Shown: positions 17,715-27,271 of the stretch, piece after piece
Position numbering within the stretch: the stretch's first letter is position 1
Layout: every line of letters begins with the position of its first letter
Assembly: GCF_041154505.1 (NCBI RefSeq)
Contig: NZ_AP028672.1
Coordinates: 4,132,501 to 4,196,500 of the forward strand
From: Acidovorax sp. A79
GTDB lineage: Bacteria; Pseudomonadota; Gammaproteobacteria; Burkholderiales; Burkholderiaceae_C
Length of the DNA stretch: 64,000 nt
Direction of reading: 5' to 3'
The notes under the pieces: model-generated
Seen by the model: only the letters and a program-made list of their open reading frames with translations
The model's database searches: none
What the model was told of the DNA's origin: nothing
Made by a program: the position numbers and the translations under genes

Positions 17715-18373
17715 GCCAAAACTGGGTACTTCCTGTCGCCTCTCACATGTTGAGCGGGCTTTACGTCACTCTCTGGGTGTCCTTACTTGCAACCGCACTG
17801 GCGACTCTGATGGGCGTGTTCATTGGAGCACTCTCGTCGAGCGCCAAGCGCTGGGTTCAAGTCCTTGTCAGGCTCTACATCGACATCTTCCGTGGCGTTC
17901 CATCACTGATAACCCTCTTGTTCGTGTTCTTCGCGTTGCCGCATCTCGGGGTGATGACAGGGCCGATTACGGCATCGGTCCTGGGTCTTGCCGTTTGGGG
18001 TGGTGCAAACATCGCTGAAGTGGCACGAGGCGCACTGAGCTCAATTTCCGTGCGACAAACGGAAGCCGCTCGTGCCCTGGGACTGAGCAAGCTTCAGGCT
18101 CTCCTGTTCGCGGTAATGCCACAGGCAGTCCGTCGATTCCTACCGCCATACATCGGTCAGCTGACTGTCTTGATTCAAGCCAGCGCGCTCACGTCCGTCG
18201 TGGGCGTGACCGACCTGCTCGGCTCGGCCCGCCAGATGATTGAACGACTGGCCTACGTGAGCAACGACGCCCACGCTGTCGAGATTTACTGCGGAGTACT
18301 CGCCGTGTTCTTCGCAATTTGCTATCCCCTCACTTTCCTGTCCAGCTACCTCGAAAAGAGGCTTCGGTCCTGA
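17711..18373 (+). CDS. Amino-acid ABC transporter permease 2 (system 2)
   Basis: A 220-residue HisMQ-type permease (EAA loop EAARALGLSKLQALLFAVMPQA). Its ATG overlaps the stop of the previous permease, indicating coupled translation of the pair. It is the last transporter gene; a short frame and an NDH-2-like gene follow on the same strand. Confidence 0.9.
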   Translation: MSQNWVLPVASHMLSGLYVTLWVSLLATALATLMGVFIGALSSSAKRWVQVLVRLYIDIFRGVPSLITLLFVFFALPHLGVMTGPITASVLGLAVWGGANIAEVARGALSSISVRQTEAARALGLSKLQALLFAVMPQAVRRFLPPYIGQLTVLIQASALTSVVGVTDLLGSARQMIERLAYVSNDAHAVEIYCGVLAVFFAICYPLTFLSSYLEKRLRS

Positions 18374-18375
18374 CC

Positions 18376-18576
18376 ATGAAATTCCATCTCGGTGACTTCT
18401 ATCCATCCGCAGAGCAGCCCATGCATTCGGCCCCTGCCTGCGCAAACCTGCAGTCTGGAGCTTGTAGAGAGGAGGCTGCAGCCGCTCCTCTTTGCGGCTT
18501 CACCTTTGCAGTAATCCCTCCCGAGCAGGCTGTAGAGGACGAAGTGTCTGGCGTCGCCGTGCTTGGGTACAACTGA
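18376..18576 (+). CDS. Possible small protein after the transporter genes
   Basis: A 66-codon frame begins 2 bp after the permease stop (MKFHLGDFYPSAEQPMHSAP...) and ends 8 bp before the flavoprotein gene. I recognise no family. It fills the gap in the operon exactly and has a plausible start, but nothing else supports it and it may be untranslated leader. Confidence 0.3.
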   Translation: MKFHLGDFYPSAEQPMHSAPACANLQSGACREEAAAAPLCGFTFAVIPPEQAVEDEVSGVAVLGYN

Positions 18577-18584
18577 GTAGCACC

Positions 18585-19937
18585 ATGTTGAGCACTGTCC
18601 AGAAGAGCCCGTCGTCCTCGGACACCAATGGCACCTCAGGCGTCAGACGACATCGGGTTGTGATTGTTGGTGGTGGGGCCGCAGGCATGGAGCTCGCCAC
18701 CGGGCTTGGTCGCAATACCGCCTTTGCGGTCACGCTGGTCGACAAGGCAAGAACCCACGTCTGGAAGCCGAAACTACATGAGATTGCCGCTGGAAGTATG
18801 GACGTAGGCCGTCATGAAGTTGGCTACCTGGCACACGCTCGCCGGCATGGCTACACCTTCCGCGTGGGCGCTTTGGAAAGCGTGGACCGAGTGACGAAGA
18901 CCGTCTCTGTGGCGGCATATGTCGACCAGTTCGGTGAGCAAGTGACCCCAAGCAGGTCGTTCGCGTACGACACGCTGGTGGTTGCAGTCGGCAGCCAGAG
19001 CAATGACTTCGGCACGCCTGGGGTGGGCGCCCACGCGCTACGGCTGGAGTCGCTTGGCGATGCCGTTCGTTTCAACCGAAGGCTAACGAACGCTTGCTTC
19101 AGAGCACAGTCACAAAGTGGCCCCCTGGGCGCGGCTCAACTTCGCATTTGCATCATTGGCGCAGGCGCAACCGGTGTCGAGTTAGCGGCGGAGTTGCACA
19201 GTGCGGGACAGGAGATTTTTGGCGAGGCAGCCATCGACAGTAAGTCCCCAAAGCTAGACATCCATCTGGTTGAAGCTGCTGAGCGAATTCTGCCTGCGCT
19301 TTCGCCGAAGGTCTCTGCGGCTGCGGAACACCTCCTACTCGTGAAAGGGGTGAAGGTTCAAAAAGCCTCCCGCGTTCTGGAGATTCGTCCTAGCTCTGTC
19401 GTGTTGGCTGATGGAGGCGAGCTTCACGCTGAACTGATCGTCTGGGCTGCCGGAGTGAAGGCACCTGATGTTCTCAGCGAGTTGTCGGGGCTGCAGTCCA
19501 ATCGAGCGAACCAGCTGGTTGTTCGCCCAACTCTGCAAACGACGCTGGATGAGAACATCTTTGCTATCGGCGACTGCGCAGCCTGTTCGCGAGCCGATGG
19601 GAAGGGCCTCGTACCGCCTAGAGCTCAAGCAGCACATCAGCAGGCGGTCTTTCTTGCCTCCTCGCTTGAAGACCGTGTCGCCGGTAGGCCACTGCCCCAC
19701 TATGAGTACCGAGACTTCGGCTCGTTGATATCGCTTGGCGCGCGTAGCACGGTAGGAACCCTCATGGGTGGGCTCATTGGACGAGGAATGTTTGTCGAGG
19801 GCATGATGGCCAAGGCGATGTACACATCCCTCTACAAGAGTCACGAGATTGCCCTCCATGGATGGAGACGTGTAGGCATGGAGTCTGTTGCGCGTCTGCT
19901 TCTGCCCTCTTCCGGAGCACGTGTGAAACTGCACTGA
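18585..19937 (+). CDS. NDH-2-like NAD(P)/FAD-dependent oxidoreductase
   Basis: A 450-residue type II NADH dehydrogenase-like flavoprotein: first nucleotide site HRVVIVGGGAAGMELATGLG near residue 23, second site CIIGAGATGVELAAELH near 188, the FAD-binding IFAIGDCAAC near 325 and PRAQAAHQQ near 345, all in NDH-2 order. Such enzymes pass electrons from NADH to quinone at the membrane without pumping protons. It may reoxidise NADH made by the operon's two dehydrogenases. ATG 18585 is used; the frame is open back to 18492 without support. Confidence 0.87.
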   Translation: MLSTVQKSPSSSDTNGTSGVRRHRVVIVGGGAAGMELATGLGRNTAFAVTLVDKARTHVWKPKLHEIAAGSMDVGRHEVGYLAHARRHGYTFRVGALESVDRVTKTVSVAAYVDQFGEQVTPSRSFAYDTLVVAVGSQSNDFGTPGVGAHALRLESLGDAVRFNRRLTNACFRAQSQSGPLGAAQLRICIIGAGATGVELAAELHSAGQEIFGEAAIDSKSPKLDIHLVEAAERILPALSPKVSAAAEHLLLVKGVKVQKASRVLEIRPSSVVLADGGELHAELIVWAAGVKAPDVLSELSGLQSNRANQLVVRPTLQTTLDENIFAIGDCAACSRADGKGLVPPRAQAAHQQAVFLASSLEDRVAGRPLPHYEYRDFGSLISLGARSTVGTLMGGLIGRGMFVEGMMAKAMYTSLYKSHEIALHGWRRVGMESVARLLLPSSGARVKLH

Positions 19938-20287
19938 CGGATTGGGCCCGTTTTGCCGCGCCACGGTCATGCGGCGCGAGAACCTGCGATAGACCTGCCG
20001 GAACGGTCTCGCGCTTCGCTGGTGTCCTACAGGTGACAGCGAGCACTGTGCACGCGATTGGGGCGACGGTGATTCGACTATTTCTCATCCAATACTTCGA
20101 TGGGAAGCAGAACATGAACGCCCTGGTACTACTTTGGTCCGCGCTCATTGGCGCAGTGTCCAGCGCCCGCTCCATAACTCCGATTGCTTCCCTATCTGCG
20201 GCTCGGCTGCTTGGTCATGCGAGCCCGGGAAAGATTGCCCATTTGGACCACCCGTTGTTCAAGTATGACGTGCGCAATGGGGCGGGT
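19938..20287. other. Non-coding stretch before an IS remnant
   Basis: About 350 bp with no frame showing family resemblance on either strand. A short hydrophobic segment can be read near 20090-20165, but without a start, ribosome site or flanking homology I do not call a gene. It may be debris around the IS insertion that follows. Confidence 0.4.
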
Positions 20288-20932
20288 GCCGTATGCGTCT
20301 TACCTTGGCGAGATCAGCCCGGCAACGAAGAACATCATCAATCGTGACTTCCAGGCTGCAGCGCCCAACGAGAAATGGCTTACAGACATTACGGAGATCC
20401 AGATCCCAGTAGGAAAGGTGTACCTGTCACCGATCATCGACTGCTTCGAAGGGATGATGGTGAGCTGGACCATTGACACCAGTCCGGATGCAGAGCTGGT
20501 CAACACAATGCTGGATGCAGCCGTCGACGGCGACGGATACCCCTGACCGGCCTGTGGTCCACTCCAACCGCGGTGGTCACGGCGGCTGGCCAGGCTGGCT
20601 ATCGAGAGTGAACAATGCTAATCTCATCCACTCGATGTCCAGCAAGGCCCGTTCTCCGGACGATGTGGCGTGCGAGGGCTTCTTCAGTTGCCCCAAGAAC
20701 GAACTGTTCTATCCTCGGGACTGGAAAGGCACCACCATCGAGCAGTTCATTGAGGTGGTTGACTCCCACATCCGCTTGTACAACGAGAAGCGGATCAAGA
20801 TCTCGCTTGGCTCTCTCAGCCCTATCGAATACGGGCAAGCCTTGGACTTGCAACATAGACCAGTCCAAGTTTATCCGCATCCCCGGTGGGTCAGGTTTGT
20901 ATGGAAATCAACGCCATCCGTCCCCACTGGAT
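20288..20932 (+). mobile_element. IS3-family (IS150-like) element remnant, copy 1
   Basis: Encodes the OrfB integrase core in broken frames: YASYLGEISPATKNIINRDF and WLTDITEIQIPVGKVYLSPI (first catalytic Asp, 20310-20435), then after a frameshift NELFYPRDWKGTTIEQFIEV and IRLYNEKRIKISLGSLSPIE near the end. The second-Asp segment is corrupted and a stop cuts the first frame at about 20544. It is nearly the same sequence as the remnant at 48.8-49.6 kb, and ends with the same right-end motif (AGTCCAAGTTTATCCGCAT near 20862). OrfA and the left end are missing. Confidence 0.8.
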
Positions 20933-20965
20933 AGCATGTTGAGTGTTCAATGCGCAGCCCGCGGC

Positions 20966-21457
20966 TTATTGACGCAAAGCCGAGTCCCAGTGCTCCGCGA
21001 TCTTGCCGTTTTCGATGCGGAACATGTCGAACCAGGTCGTCGTGTATTTGCGGGACACATCCTTGGGGTCGGCATACTCCCGGACGAAGCTCAGCACCAC
21101 GATGTCCCGCTCGGCCACGATAGAGACCAGAGGCGCCTTCACGTGTGCCTCGACCGGCTTCGGCGTGGGATTCCTGCGCGAGATGAATCCGACCATGGCC
21201 GCGCGGCCGTCGGGGACGTTCGGGTTGTGCTGGATGTAGGACTCGGCGACGTACTTATCTGCAGCCGATACCTGGCCGGCCTCGAAAACCTCTCGCCAGA
21301 AGTCATAGACAAGGCGCTTGTTCGCAGCGAGCCTGGTGTCCGCGCTGCTCAGTAGCGAAGCGTGATCTGGGTGAGGGGTCACCGCAGTCTGGGCGAACGC
21401 AGGTGCCGAGAGGCTGGCAACGATCAAGGCAGCGTAGAAAAGTTTAGATGTGCGCAT
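20966..21457 (-). CDS. Secreted SnoaL-like (NTF2-fold) protein
   Basis: A 163-residue protein with a signal peptide (residues 1-22, ending APAFA) and a SnoaL/NTF2-like domain: NKRLVYDFWREVFEAGQ, ADKYVAESYIQHNPNVPDG, FDMFRIENGKIAEHWDSAL. The IQHNP and EHWD signatures mark the group described as SnoaL-like aldol-condensation or cyclase-type proteins. It is divergent from an HxlR regulator gene, which probably controls it. Enzymatic role unknown. Confidence 0.85.
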   Translation of the reverse strand: MRTSKLFYAALIVASLSAPAFAQTAVTPHPDHASLLSSADTRLAANKRLVYDFWREVFEAGQVSAADKYVAESYIQHNPNVPDGRAAMVGFISRRNPTPKPVEAHVKAPLVSIVAERDIVVLSFVREYADPKDVSRKYTTTWFDMFRIENGKIAEHWDSALRQ

Positions 21458-21635
21458 GAGAAAGAAATCTTTTTCAGGAAAAGGAGAAGGGCCGCCCCGG
21501 TAAAGAGTACCGTCTGGGTAGCATAGGCATGTTCAACAAATCATTGGACGTCCGCAAGAAGGGACGTGAAAGTCACTTGGTAACCTGGCGATAACCACAG
21601 AGCACATCCATTGGAGAATGAGAGAAAATTGACCC

Positions 21636-22016
21636 ATGACGCAGCACGAACTCGGCGCCTCGCCCCATTGCCCGATCCGCGATGTTCTGGATCGAATGGG
21701 GGACCGTTGGAGCATGCTCGTGCTGTTCAAGCTGGAGGCGAACGGCACGCTTCGGTTTTCCGCGTTGAATGCGCTAATTCCCGATGTATCCAAGCGGATG
21801 CTGGCCATCACCCTGCGCCGGCTGGAGCAGGATGGTCTGGTGGTGCGCACGGTGTTTCCCACGGTACCTCCACGTGTGGACTACGCCCTTACGGATTTGG
21901 GCACATCGTTTCTGGCTCCCATGCATGGATTGCTTGACTGGGCGAAGAAGAACCAGGCATCGGTGTACGCGGCACGGGCGGCCTACATTCCGCCACAAGC
22001 CCAACTGGCCCTGTAG
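21636..22016 (+). CDS. HxlR-family transcriptional regulator
   Basis: A 126-residue single-domain winged-helix protein: [40 protein letters not shown] and [20 protein letters not shown] are the HxlR core. Regulators of this type often respond to aldehydes, quinones or redox stress and repress the divergent gene, here the SnoaL-like gene 180 bp away. It lies at the end of the hydroxyquinol cluster but faces its 3' end. Confidence 0.9.
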   Translation: MTQHELGASPHCPIRDVLDRMGDRWSMLVLFKLEANGTLRFSALNALIPDVSKRMLAITLRRLEQDGLVVRTVFPTVPPRVDYALTDLGTSFLAPMHGLLDWAKKNQASVYAARAAYIPPQAQLAL

Positions 22017-22117
22017 TGTCTGTAGGCTGCCAATGACTTCGGGGTCTGCCACTGCGTTGCACCCCGGAGAGCGCAGGAATTGACTCATGCGCTGGAAAGG
22101 CTTGGGAATGTGGGCTA

Positions 22118-23194
22118 TCAGTCCGGCCGCACCCCTTCGTATGCGCGTTGCAGCAACAGGCGTATTTCGCCGTGCTGCGCCGGGCCGAAGCGGCGCGGGT
22201 TCCAGTAAGGGTTGCGTACTGCAAGGTCTGCCGCATGGTCCAGGTCTGCCGCCTGCATGCCGATGTCTTTGAGGGCCACTGGCGCTCCGTTGTCACTAGC
22301 CAGATCGAACAGCCCTGCCGCAGCGCTGGCACGGTTGGTGGCCCCGAGGGCTCGGACCATGCGGTCCATGGCTTGTGGCGCGGCCTCGGAATTGAACGCG
22401 ATGGCATGCGGTAAAACGATGGTGTGCACCTCGGCATGTGGCAGGTTGAAGCTACCGCCCAAGGTGTGGCACAGCTTGTGGTGCAAGGCCATGCCCACGT
22501 TGCCCAGCACCGTCCCACACAGCCAGGCACCATACAGTGCATCACCGCGTGCCGCCACGTCGTCGGCCTGTTGCCGAATGACGGGTAGGGCCCGTGCGAT
22601 GGCCCGAATACCTTCTTCGGCCATCAGGTCCATCACCGGATTGCTGTCTTGTGCATACAAGCCCTCGGCAGCGTGCGCAATTGCGTTCATGCCGCTGGTC
22701 ACGCTCATTGCCACGGGCAGGGTCAGGGTCAGCTCCGGGTCGTAGATGACCGTGCGCGGCAGCACGCGCGGGTCTTTGCCGGTCTTCTTAAGTCCCGCTT
22801 CCGTGATACCGTAGATCGGCGTCATCTCGCTACCGGCATAGGTGGTGGGAATCGCCAAAATGGGCAAACCCGACTCCAATGCGATAGCCTTGCCCAGGCC
22901 CGTGGTGGAACCGCCACCAATGGCAATCGCGCAATCGGCCCCCAACCGACGCGCGTCCTCCCGCGCTTCACGGGCCGTTTCCATCGGCACGTGCATCACG
23001 GCTCGCGGAAAGATGCCCGCAGCGCGATTCCCGAGCCGGTCTGCCACCATTTGCGCCTGGCTTTGCTGTTCTGGTGTCGACAGCACCAGTGCCCGGCGTG
23101 CTCCCAACAATTCGATTTCTCGTTCCAGGTGCTTCAGGGCGCCTGCGCCAAACACCACGCGCGAAGGCTGGCCGTTGTAGATGAATTCATTCAT
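22118..23194 (-). CDS. Maleylacetate reductase
   Basis: A 358-residue iron-containing alcohol-dehydrogenase-family enzyme matching maleylacetate reductase (TfdF/ClcE/TcbF type), which reduces maleylacetate to 3-oxoadipate with NAD(P)H. Visible motifs: RVVFGAGALKHLEREIELLG, the nucleotide loop GGGSTTGLGKAIA near 95, and the metal-site region GMALHHKLCHTLGG near 235-250 plus NLPHAEVHTIVLPHA. It overlaps the Dabb gene by 4 bp and stands behind hydroxyquinol 1,2-dioxygenase, whose product is its substrate. It is the last gene of the operon. Confidence 0.92.
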   Translation of the reverse strand: MNEFIYNGQPSRVVFGAGALKHLEREIELLGARRALVLSTPEQQSQAQMVADRLGNRAAGIFPRAVMHVPMETAREAREDARRLGADCAIAIGGGSTTGLGKAIALESGLPILAIPTTYAGSEMTPIYGITEAGLKKTGKDPRVLPRTVIYDPELTLTLPVAMSVTSGMNAIAHAAEGLYAQDSNPVMDLMAEEGIRAIARALPVIRQQADDVAARGDALYGAWLCGTVLGNVGMALHHKLCHTLGGSFNLPHAEVHTIVLPHAIAFNSEAAPQAMDRMVRALGATNRASAAAGLFDLASDNGAPVALKDIGMQAADLDHAADLAVRNPYWNPRRFGPAQHGEIRLLLQRAYEGVRPD

Positions 23195-23508
23195 ATACGC
23201 GCCCCTTGCACCACCCCATAGTCGACCTGGTACCGCTCAAAGCGGATGCCGACCAGTTCGTCTCTCACCCGCAGATGCTCGGGGTGGTTCGCGTACGCAT
23301 CCAATGCCGCTTGCGACTCGAACTCGCTGTACAGCACGACGTCGCATGCGTAGCCCACCCGGCTCGTGTCGATACCGATCTCCAGATGGATCAAGCCGGG
23401 AATGAGCCCCCTCAATCCATGAAACCCATTGCGCACGAGTTCAATACTGGCCTGCTTTTCCTCAGGGGTGCTACCGCGCACTTTCCACATCACGATGTGA
23501 CGGATCAT
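23191..23508 (-). CDS. Dabb (stress-responsive A/B barrel) domain protein
   Basis: A 105-residue ferredoxin-like fold protein of the Dabb family (MIRHIVMWKVRGSTPEEKQA, HLEIGIDTSR, YSEFESQAALDAYANHPEHL). Members appear in several aromatic-degradation operons, where a helper or isomerase role has been suggested but is not firmly assigned. It is placed between the ring-cleavage dioxygenase and maleylacetate reductase genes and overlaps the latter. Confidence 0.88.
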   Translation of the reverse strand: MIRHIVMWKVRGSTPEEKQASIELVRNGFHGLRGLIPGLIHLEIGIDTSRVGYACDVVLYSEFESQAALDAYANHPEHLRVRDELVGIRFERYQVDYGVVQGARI

Positions 23509-23517
23509 TCCTGCCTC

Positions 23518-24387
23518 TCAGTCCAGGGCGCCATCCCGCAGGGGCATGGTCGGCTTCGATGTGGTTGGATTGAGCACGAGGTCGTACTCGACGATGTAGC
23601 TGCCGTCGGGCTGAAGCGCCCAGTCGGCCACCAGCGACTGGCGCACGCCGAATACGGCGTCGGAATCGAGGTAGGGATCGTTGCTTCGGAACACATGCGT
23701 GATGAGTGTTTCGTAGCCCTCGGCCTTGACCATGAAGTGCAGGTGGGCGGGCCTCCACGGATGGCGCCCTGCTGCTTTCAGCAGATCCCCCACCGGGCCA
23801 TCGTGCGGGATGGCATAGGGCACGGCCAGGATGGATCGGAAATGGTAAGCCCCTTCGGAATCGGCATGCAGGATTCCGCGCGCCTGCGCATGGTCGATAT
23901 CGGCGTGCTGCACATCGTACAGACCGTCTTCGTCGGACTGCCAGACATCCAGATGGGCGCCTGGTACGGACTCCCCCCCGATGCCGCGCACCGTTCCGCG
24001 AACCAGACAGGGAATGCCCCGGGCACCGTTGGCGATGTCGCCGCCGAGCTCATAGTGCGGCGCTCCCTCCACGTGGAAGGGCCCGAACACCGTGGCTTCG
24101 GTGCAGCCTGCAGGCTTGTCGTTGTTCATCGCCACCGTCAGCATGGACAGTCCTAGCACATCAGACAGCAGAATGAATTCCTGGCGCTTGTCGTCGGTGA
24201 TATGACCGCAGCGCGTGAGAAATTCGATGCCTTTGAACCACTCTTCTTCGGTGAGCTGCACCTCCCTCGCAAATGCGTGCAGGTGGGTCACGAGGCTGGT
24301 CATGATCCGCGTGAAGCGTGGGTCCGCCGCCGCGGCCTGGCGCGCTAGCACGGCGTCGGTGATGGTATTGTGGTCAAGATTGCGCAT
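23518..24387 (-). CDS. Hydroxyquinol 1,2-dioxygenase (intradiol)
   Basis: A 289-residue intradiol dioxygenase with the N-terminal dimer helices and the catalytic beta core of the catechol/chlorocatechol/hydroxyquinol group. The four Fe(III) ligands can be placed: Tyr157 (DGLYDVQ), Tyr181 (EGAYHFRS), His215 and His217 (RPAHLHF). The pairing with maleylacetate reductase and a flavin hydroxylase favours hydroxyquinol (benzene-1,2,4-triol) as substrate, giving maleylacetate; chlorocatechol is less likely because no chloromuconate cycloisomerase or dienelactone hydrolase is present. Minus-strand operon gene. Confidence 0.9.
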   Translation of the reverse strand: MRNLDHNTITDAVLARQAAAADPRFTRIMTSLVTHLHAFAREVQLTEEEWFKGIEFLTRCGHITDDKRQEFILLSDVLGLSMLTVAMNNDKPAGCTEATVFGPFHVEGAPHYELGGDIANGARGIPCLVRGTVRGIGGESVPGAHLDVWQSDEDGLYDVQHADIDHAQARGILHADSEGAYHFRSILAVPYAIPHDGPVGDLLKAAGRHPWRPAHLHFMVKAEGYETLITHVFRSNDPYLDSDAVFGVRQSLVADWALQPDGSYIVEYDLVLNPTTSKPTMPLRDGALD

Positions 24388-24405
24388 GATGGCTCGCTTT
24401 GCTGC

Positions 24406-25371
24406 TCAGTCCAGTTGGAGTTGAGTCTGCCGTGCAACGATCCCCCACTTGGCGAAGTCCTCCCGGCTGCGCTTTTCGGACTCCTGCGGCGTGCTGCCCT
24501 CCACGCGCAGATCCATTTCTGCCAGACGTGCCCTCATGGCCGGCGTCGTCAGCGCGGTGCGGACATCATGCTGGATCTTTTCTGCAATGGCGGCAGGCAG
24601 GCTTGCGGGTGCCATCAAGGTTTCGAAGAAGGTCGCGTCAAAGCCGGCATGGCCGCTCTCGGCCACGGTTGGCACCGCAGGCAACAAGACCGAGCGCTCC
24701 TTGCTGGAGACGGCGACCGCCTGGAGCCGGTGGCTTTGGACGTGTGGCAGCACCACGGAGGAGACAATGAAGCCGCAGCCCACGTGGCCCGCCAGCACGT
24801 CCTGCGCGGCTAGACCGGGGCCCCTGTAGGGGATGTGCGTCTGTTTCGTACCCGTTGCCGCCAGCAGCATTTCCATGGCCATGTGGCTGGGCGTGCCGGG
24901 TCCGCCGGAGGCGTAGGTGTTCGTAGGGGGAAGCTGGGTGAACTTCGCGAGCGTGTTCACGCCGGTGGCCGGATTGCACACCAGCATCTGGTTGAAGCTC
25001 GCGAAATAGGTCACCGGCTTGAGCGATTGCCGTGGGTCGAAACCGAGCTTCCTGTACAGGTGCGGGTTGATCGTCAGCACCGTGTCGGGACCGACCAGCA
25101 GGGTGTGGTCGTCCTTGGCCTGGGCCACTTCCCCTGCGGCGACATTGCCGCCCGCGCCGGGCTTGTTGTCAACGACGACGGGTTGCTTCCAGGCCGCCTG
25201 CAGTGCGGGCTGGATGAGCCGGGCGATCACGTCGCCCGGCGTGCCAGGAGGGAAGGAGGCCACAAGGCGCACGGGCTTGGAAGGCCAGGTCTGGGCCTGT
25301 GCCGGGGCCTGCGCTGCCAAGGCGGCGGCAAGGGCCAGCAACTGAAAAATGAGGCGAAATGCTGCTTTCAT
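24406..25371 (-). CDS. Bug-family tripartite tricarboxylate transporter binding protein
   Basis: A 321-residue TctC/Bug-type periplasmic protein: signal peptide (1-26), then WPSKPVRLVASFPPGTPGDV, KPGAGGNVAAGEVAQAKDD and VAESGHAGFDATFFETLMAP. Bug proteins bind carboxylates, and in Burkholderiales many are next to aromatic catabolic genes. No TctA/TctB membrane genes are in the window, so transport would need a partner elsewhere. It may bind the aromatic acid used by this operon. Confidence 0.88.
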   Translation of the reverse strand: MKAAFRLIFQLLALAAALAAQAPAQAQTWPSKPVRLVASFPPGTPGDVIARLIQPALQAAWKQPVVVDNKPGAGGNVAAGEVAQAKDDHTLLVGPDTVLTINPHLYRKLGFDPRQSLKPVTYFASFNQMLVCNPATGVNTLAKFTQLPPTNTYASGGPGTPSHMAMEMLLAATGTKQTHIPYRGPGLAAQDVLAGHVGCGFIVSSVVLPHVQSHRLQAVAVSSKERSVLLPAVPTVAESGHAGFDATFFETLMAPASLPAAIAEKIQHDVRTALTTPAMRARLAEMDLRVEGSTPQESEKRSREDFAKWGIVARQTQLQLD

Positions 25372-25393
25372 TCAAGTCTCCTTGGTGGTGTTG

Positions 25394-27064
25394 TCATCGG
25401 CCTGTGACGCACTTCAGAACGGCTGCCGCGTCCTCCGCGGTCGTGCCCCGCCATGCGACGATCTGGTCGGGGCGGATCAGTGCCAGCGGCGCCTCGTACA
25501 ACGCGCTCAGCGACGCCTGCGGTAGCCGCACGATGCGCAGGTCCACTGAAAGCACCTGCGCGGCGGCTTCGAAGGCGGTCGTGGAAGGCACCTCTGGCCC
25601 CAATACGAGCAGGGTCCATTCACTGTGGAAGAGGTCAAAAAGCGACCGCCCATCGTCCAGCCAGGCATGCGGTGGCCGCCCGCCCGGGCTCGCGGTGGGC
25701 GTGTAGGTGTTCGGTTCGTCGGGCGGCAGTGCCGCGCCATCGCTGACAATGATGGGCGAGCCGTCGTAGCGGCCTCCGAATGTGACGCCGGGGATGTTGA
25801 ATTCGAGCCGGGCATGTTGGTCGAAGTACCGGGCCGCGAGTTCACGCTCGGCATCGCCCTGATCTGAAGCCTCATCAAGCGCGGACTGGGCGACGAACAG
25901 GCCCACCGAATCGGCAAAACGTCTTGCATAGCCGGTGTTGCGTTCGGCCAGCGGCTTGCGCTCGGCTTCATAACTGTCCAGCAGCTTCGCGGGCGCATGG
26001 CCGCGCACCACGCTGGCGAGCTTCCAGCCCAGGTTCACCGCATCTTCGACGGCCGTGTTGTATCCAAGGCCGCCTGTCGGAGTGAACAGGTGTGCCGCAT
26101 CCCCTGCAATGAACACGCGGCCCCGCTGGAAGCTCTGGGCAACGAGCGCGTGACCCGCCAGCCAAGTCCCCATCGAAAGGATTTCGATCGGAAGCTCTAC
26201 GCCCACGGCTTCAGCGAAGACGCGGCGGGCATCGTCTTGCGTCCAGTGGTCCGCATTCTCTCCGGGTCGAAGCGCGGCGTGGAAGGCATACTCGGACACG
26301 CCATCGACCGAGGCCATGAAGGCTCGCCGCTGGGCATTCACTGCGACGTACATCCAGGCCTTGGGGTGTTGCAGCACAGACAGAAAGGTCGGCGCGCGCA
26401 GGTAGACGGCGAACATCTTGCCGCCCATAAACTCGCGCTGGATGCCGGTGACGCCGCCCCATTCGATGCCCAACTGGCGGCGCACGAAACTACGCGCACC
26501 GTCGGCGCCGACCAAGTACTTTGCCTTCACCTCCTGCGCAGGGCCGCCGGTGGTAGGGCGGACCGCCGCACTCACGGTGTCTTCCTCCTCGGCGAAATCC
26601 TCCAGCGTCCAGCCATAGCGTACCTTGGCCGATGGCCAAGCCTGCGCATGCCGGCGCAGGGCCTGCTCCACGAATTTCTGCGATACGCGGTGCGGTAGTT
26701 CCGCAGCACTCCACGAACCAGTCATGGACTTGATCTTGACGAGCGCCTCGGCTGCGGTGGGCAGGCTGATGCGTGAAAGCTCGTGCCGCGCATAGCGCGT
26801 GAAGTAGGCGATATCGGTCGGGTGATCCGCGGGCAGTCCGAGCGAGCGGATCTCGCTGGCGAACCCCAGGCGCCGGAAATGCTCCATCGTACGGGCCTGG
26901 GTGGCGTTGGCTTGCGGGTTGAAGGCTGTGTCGGGCTTGGCATCCACCACCAGGCAGCGCACTCCACGGCGGCCCAATTCATTGGCAAGCATCAGGCCGC
27001 AGGGGCCACCGCCGACGATCAGAACATCGGTCTCGGGCACGGTCGGTTGGGATTTGTTGGGCAT
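25394..27064 (-). CDS. FAD-dependent aromatic hydroxylase (MhpA/PheA-like)
   Basis: A 556-residue class A flavoprotein monooxygenase: FAD site VLIVGGGPCGLMLANELGRR near residue 14, the DG motif LVGADGARSFVRRQLGI near 188, and the second FAD motif VFIAGDAAHLFTPTGGLGYN near 318, followed by a C-terminal thioredoxin-like domain as in phenol hydroxylase and MhpA. In this operon it most likely makes the trihydroxylated ring (hydroxyquinol) by hydroxylation or oxidative decarboxylation of a dihydroxylated or hydroxybenzoate intermediate. The precise substrate is inferred. Confidence 0.85.
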   Translation of the reverse strand: MPNKSQPTVPETDVLIVGGGPCGLMLANELGRRGVRCLVVDAKPDTAFNPQANATQARTMEHFRRLGFASEIRSLGLPADHPTDIAYFTRYARHELSRISLPTAAEALVKIKSMTGSWSAAELPHRVSQKFVEQALRRHAQAWPSAKVRYGWTLEDFAEEEDTVSAAVRPTTGGPAQEVKAKYLVGADGARSFVRRQLGIEWGGVTGIQREFMGGKMFAVYLRAPTFLSVLQHPKAWMYVAVNAQRRAFMASVDGVSEYAFHAALRPGENADHWTQDDARRVFAEAVGVELPIEILSMGTWLAGHALVAQSFQRGRVFIAGDAAHLFTPTGGLGYNTAVEDAVNLGWKLASVVRGHAPAKLLDSYEAERKPLAERNTGYARRFADSVGLFVAQSALDEASDQGDAERELAARYFDQHARLEFNIPGVTFGGRYDGSPIIVSDGAALPPDEPNTYTPTASPGGRPPHAWLDDGRSLFDLFHSEWTLLVLGPEVPSTTAFEAAAQVLSVDLRIVRLPQASLSALYEAPLALIRPDQIVAWRGTTAEDAAAVLKCVTGR

Positions 27065-27271
27065 CGGGATATCGTCCTTCGTTGGGTGGTATGCGAGGCT
27101 GGTTCGGCTCTCCGCCGTGGGCAGGGCATGCCAAGCGCGGCTCTGTCATGTCCGGCATGCGCCCAAGCCCATCCGGTACGGGTTGGACTCGGCGGCGCAA
27201 ACAACGCTGCGGGATCCTGTGACATGCGGGCGAGATCAGCTCGACTCACAACGGTGGCTTGGCTTCAGTGG

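Noticed and set aside
20615..21355. A 246-codon plus-strand frame
   Set aside because: It crosses IS debris and the antisense of the SnoaL-like gene; no homology in its own frame.
23518..24387. Chlorocatechol 1,2-dioxygenase of a chloroaromatic pathway
   Set aside because: Muconate cycloisomerase and dienelactone hydrolase genes are absent; only maleylacetate reductase follows, which suits hydroxyquinol better.
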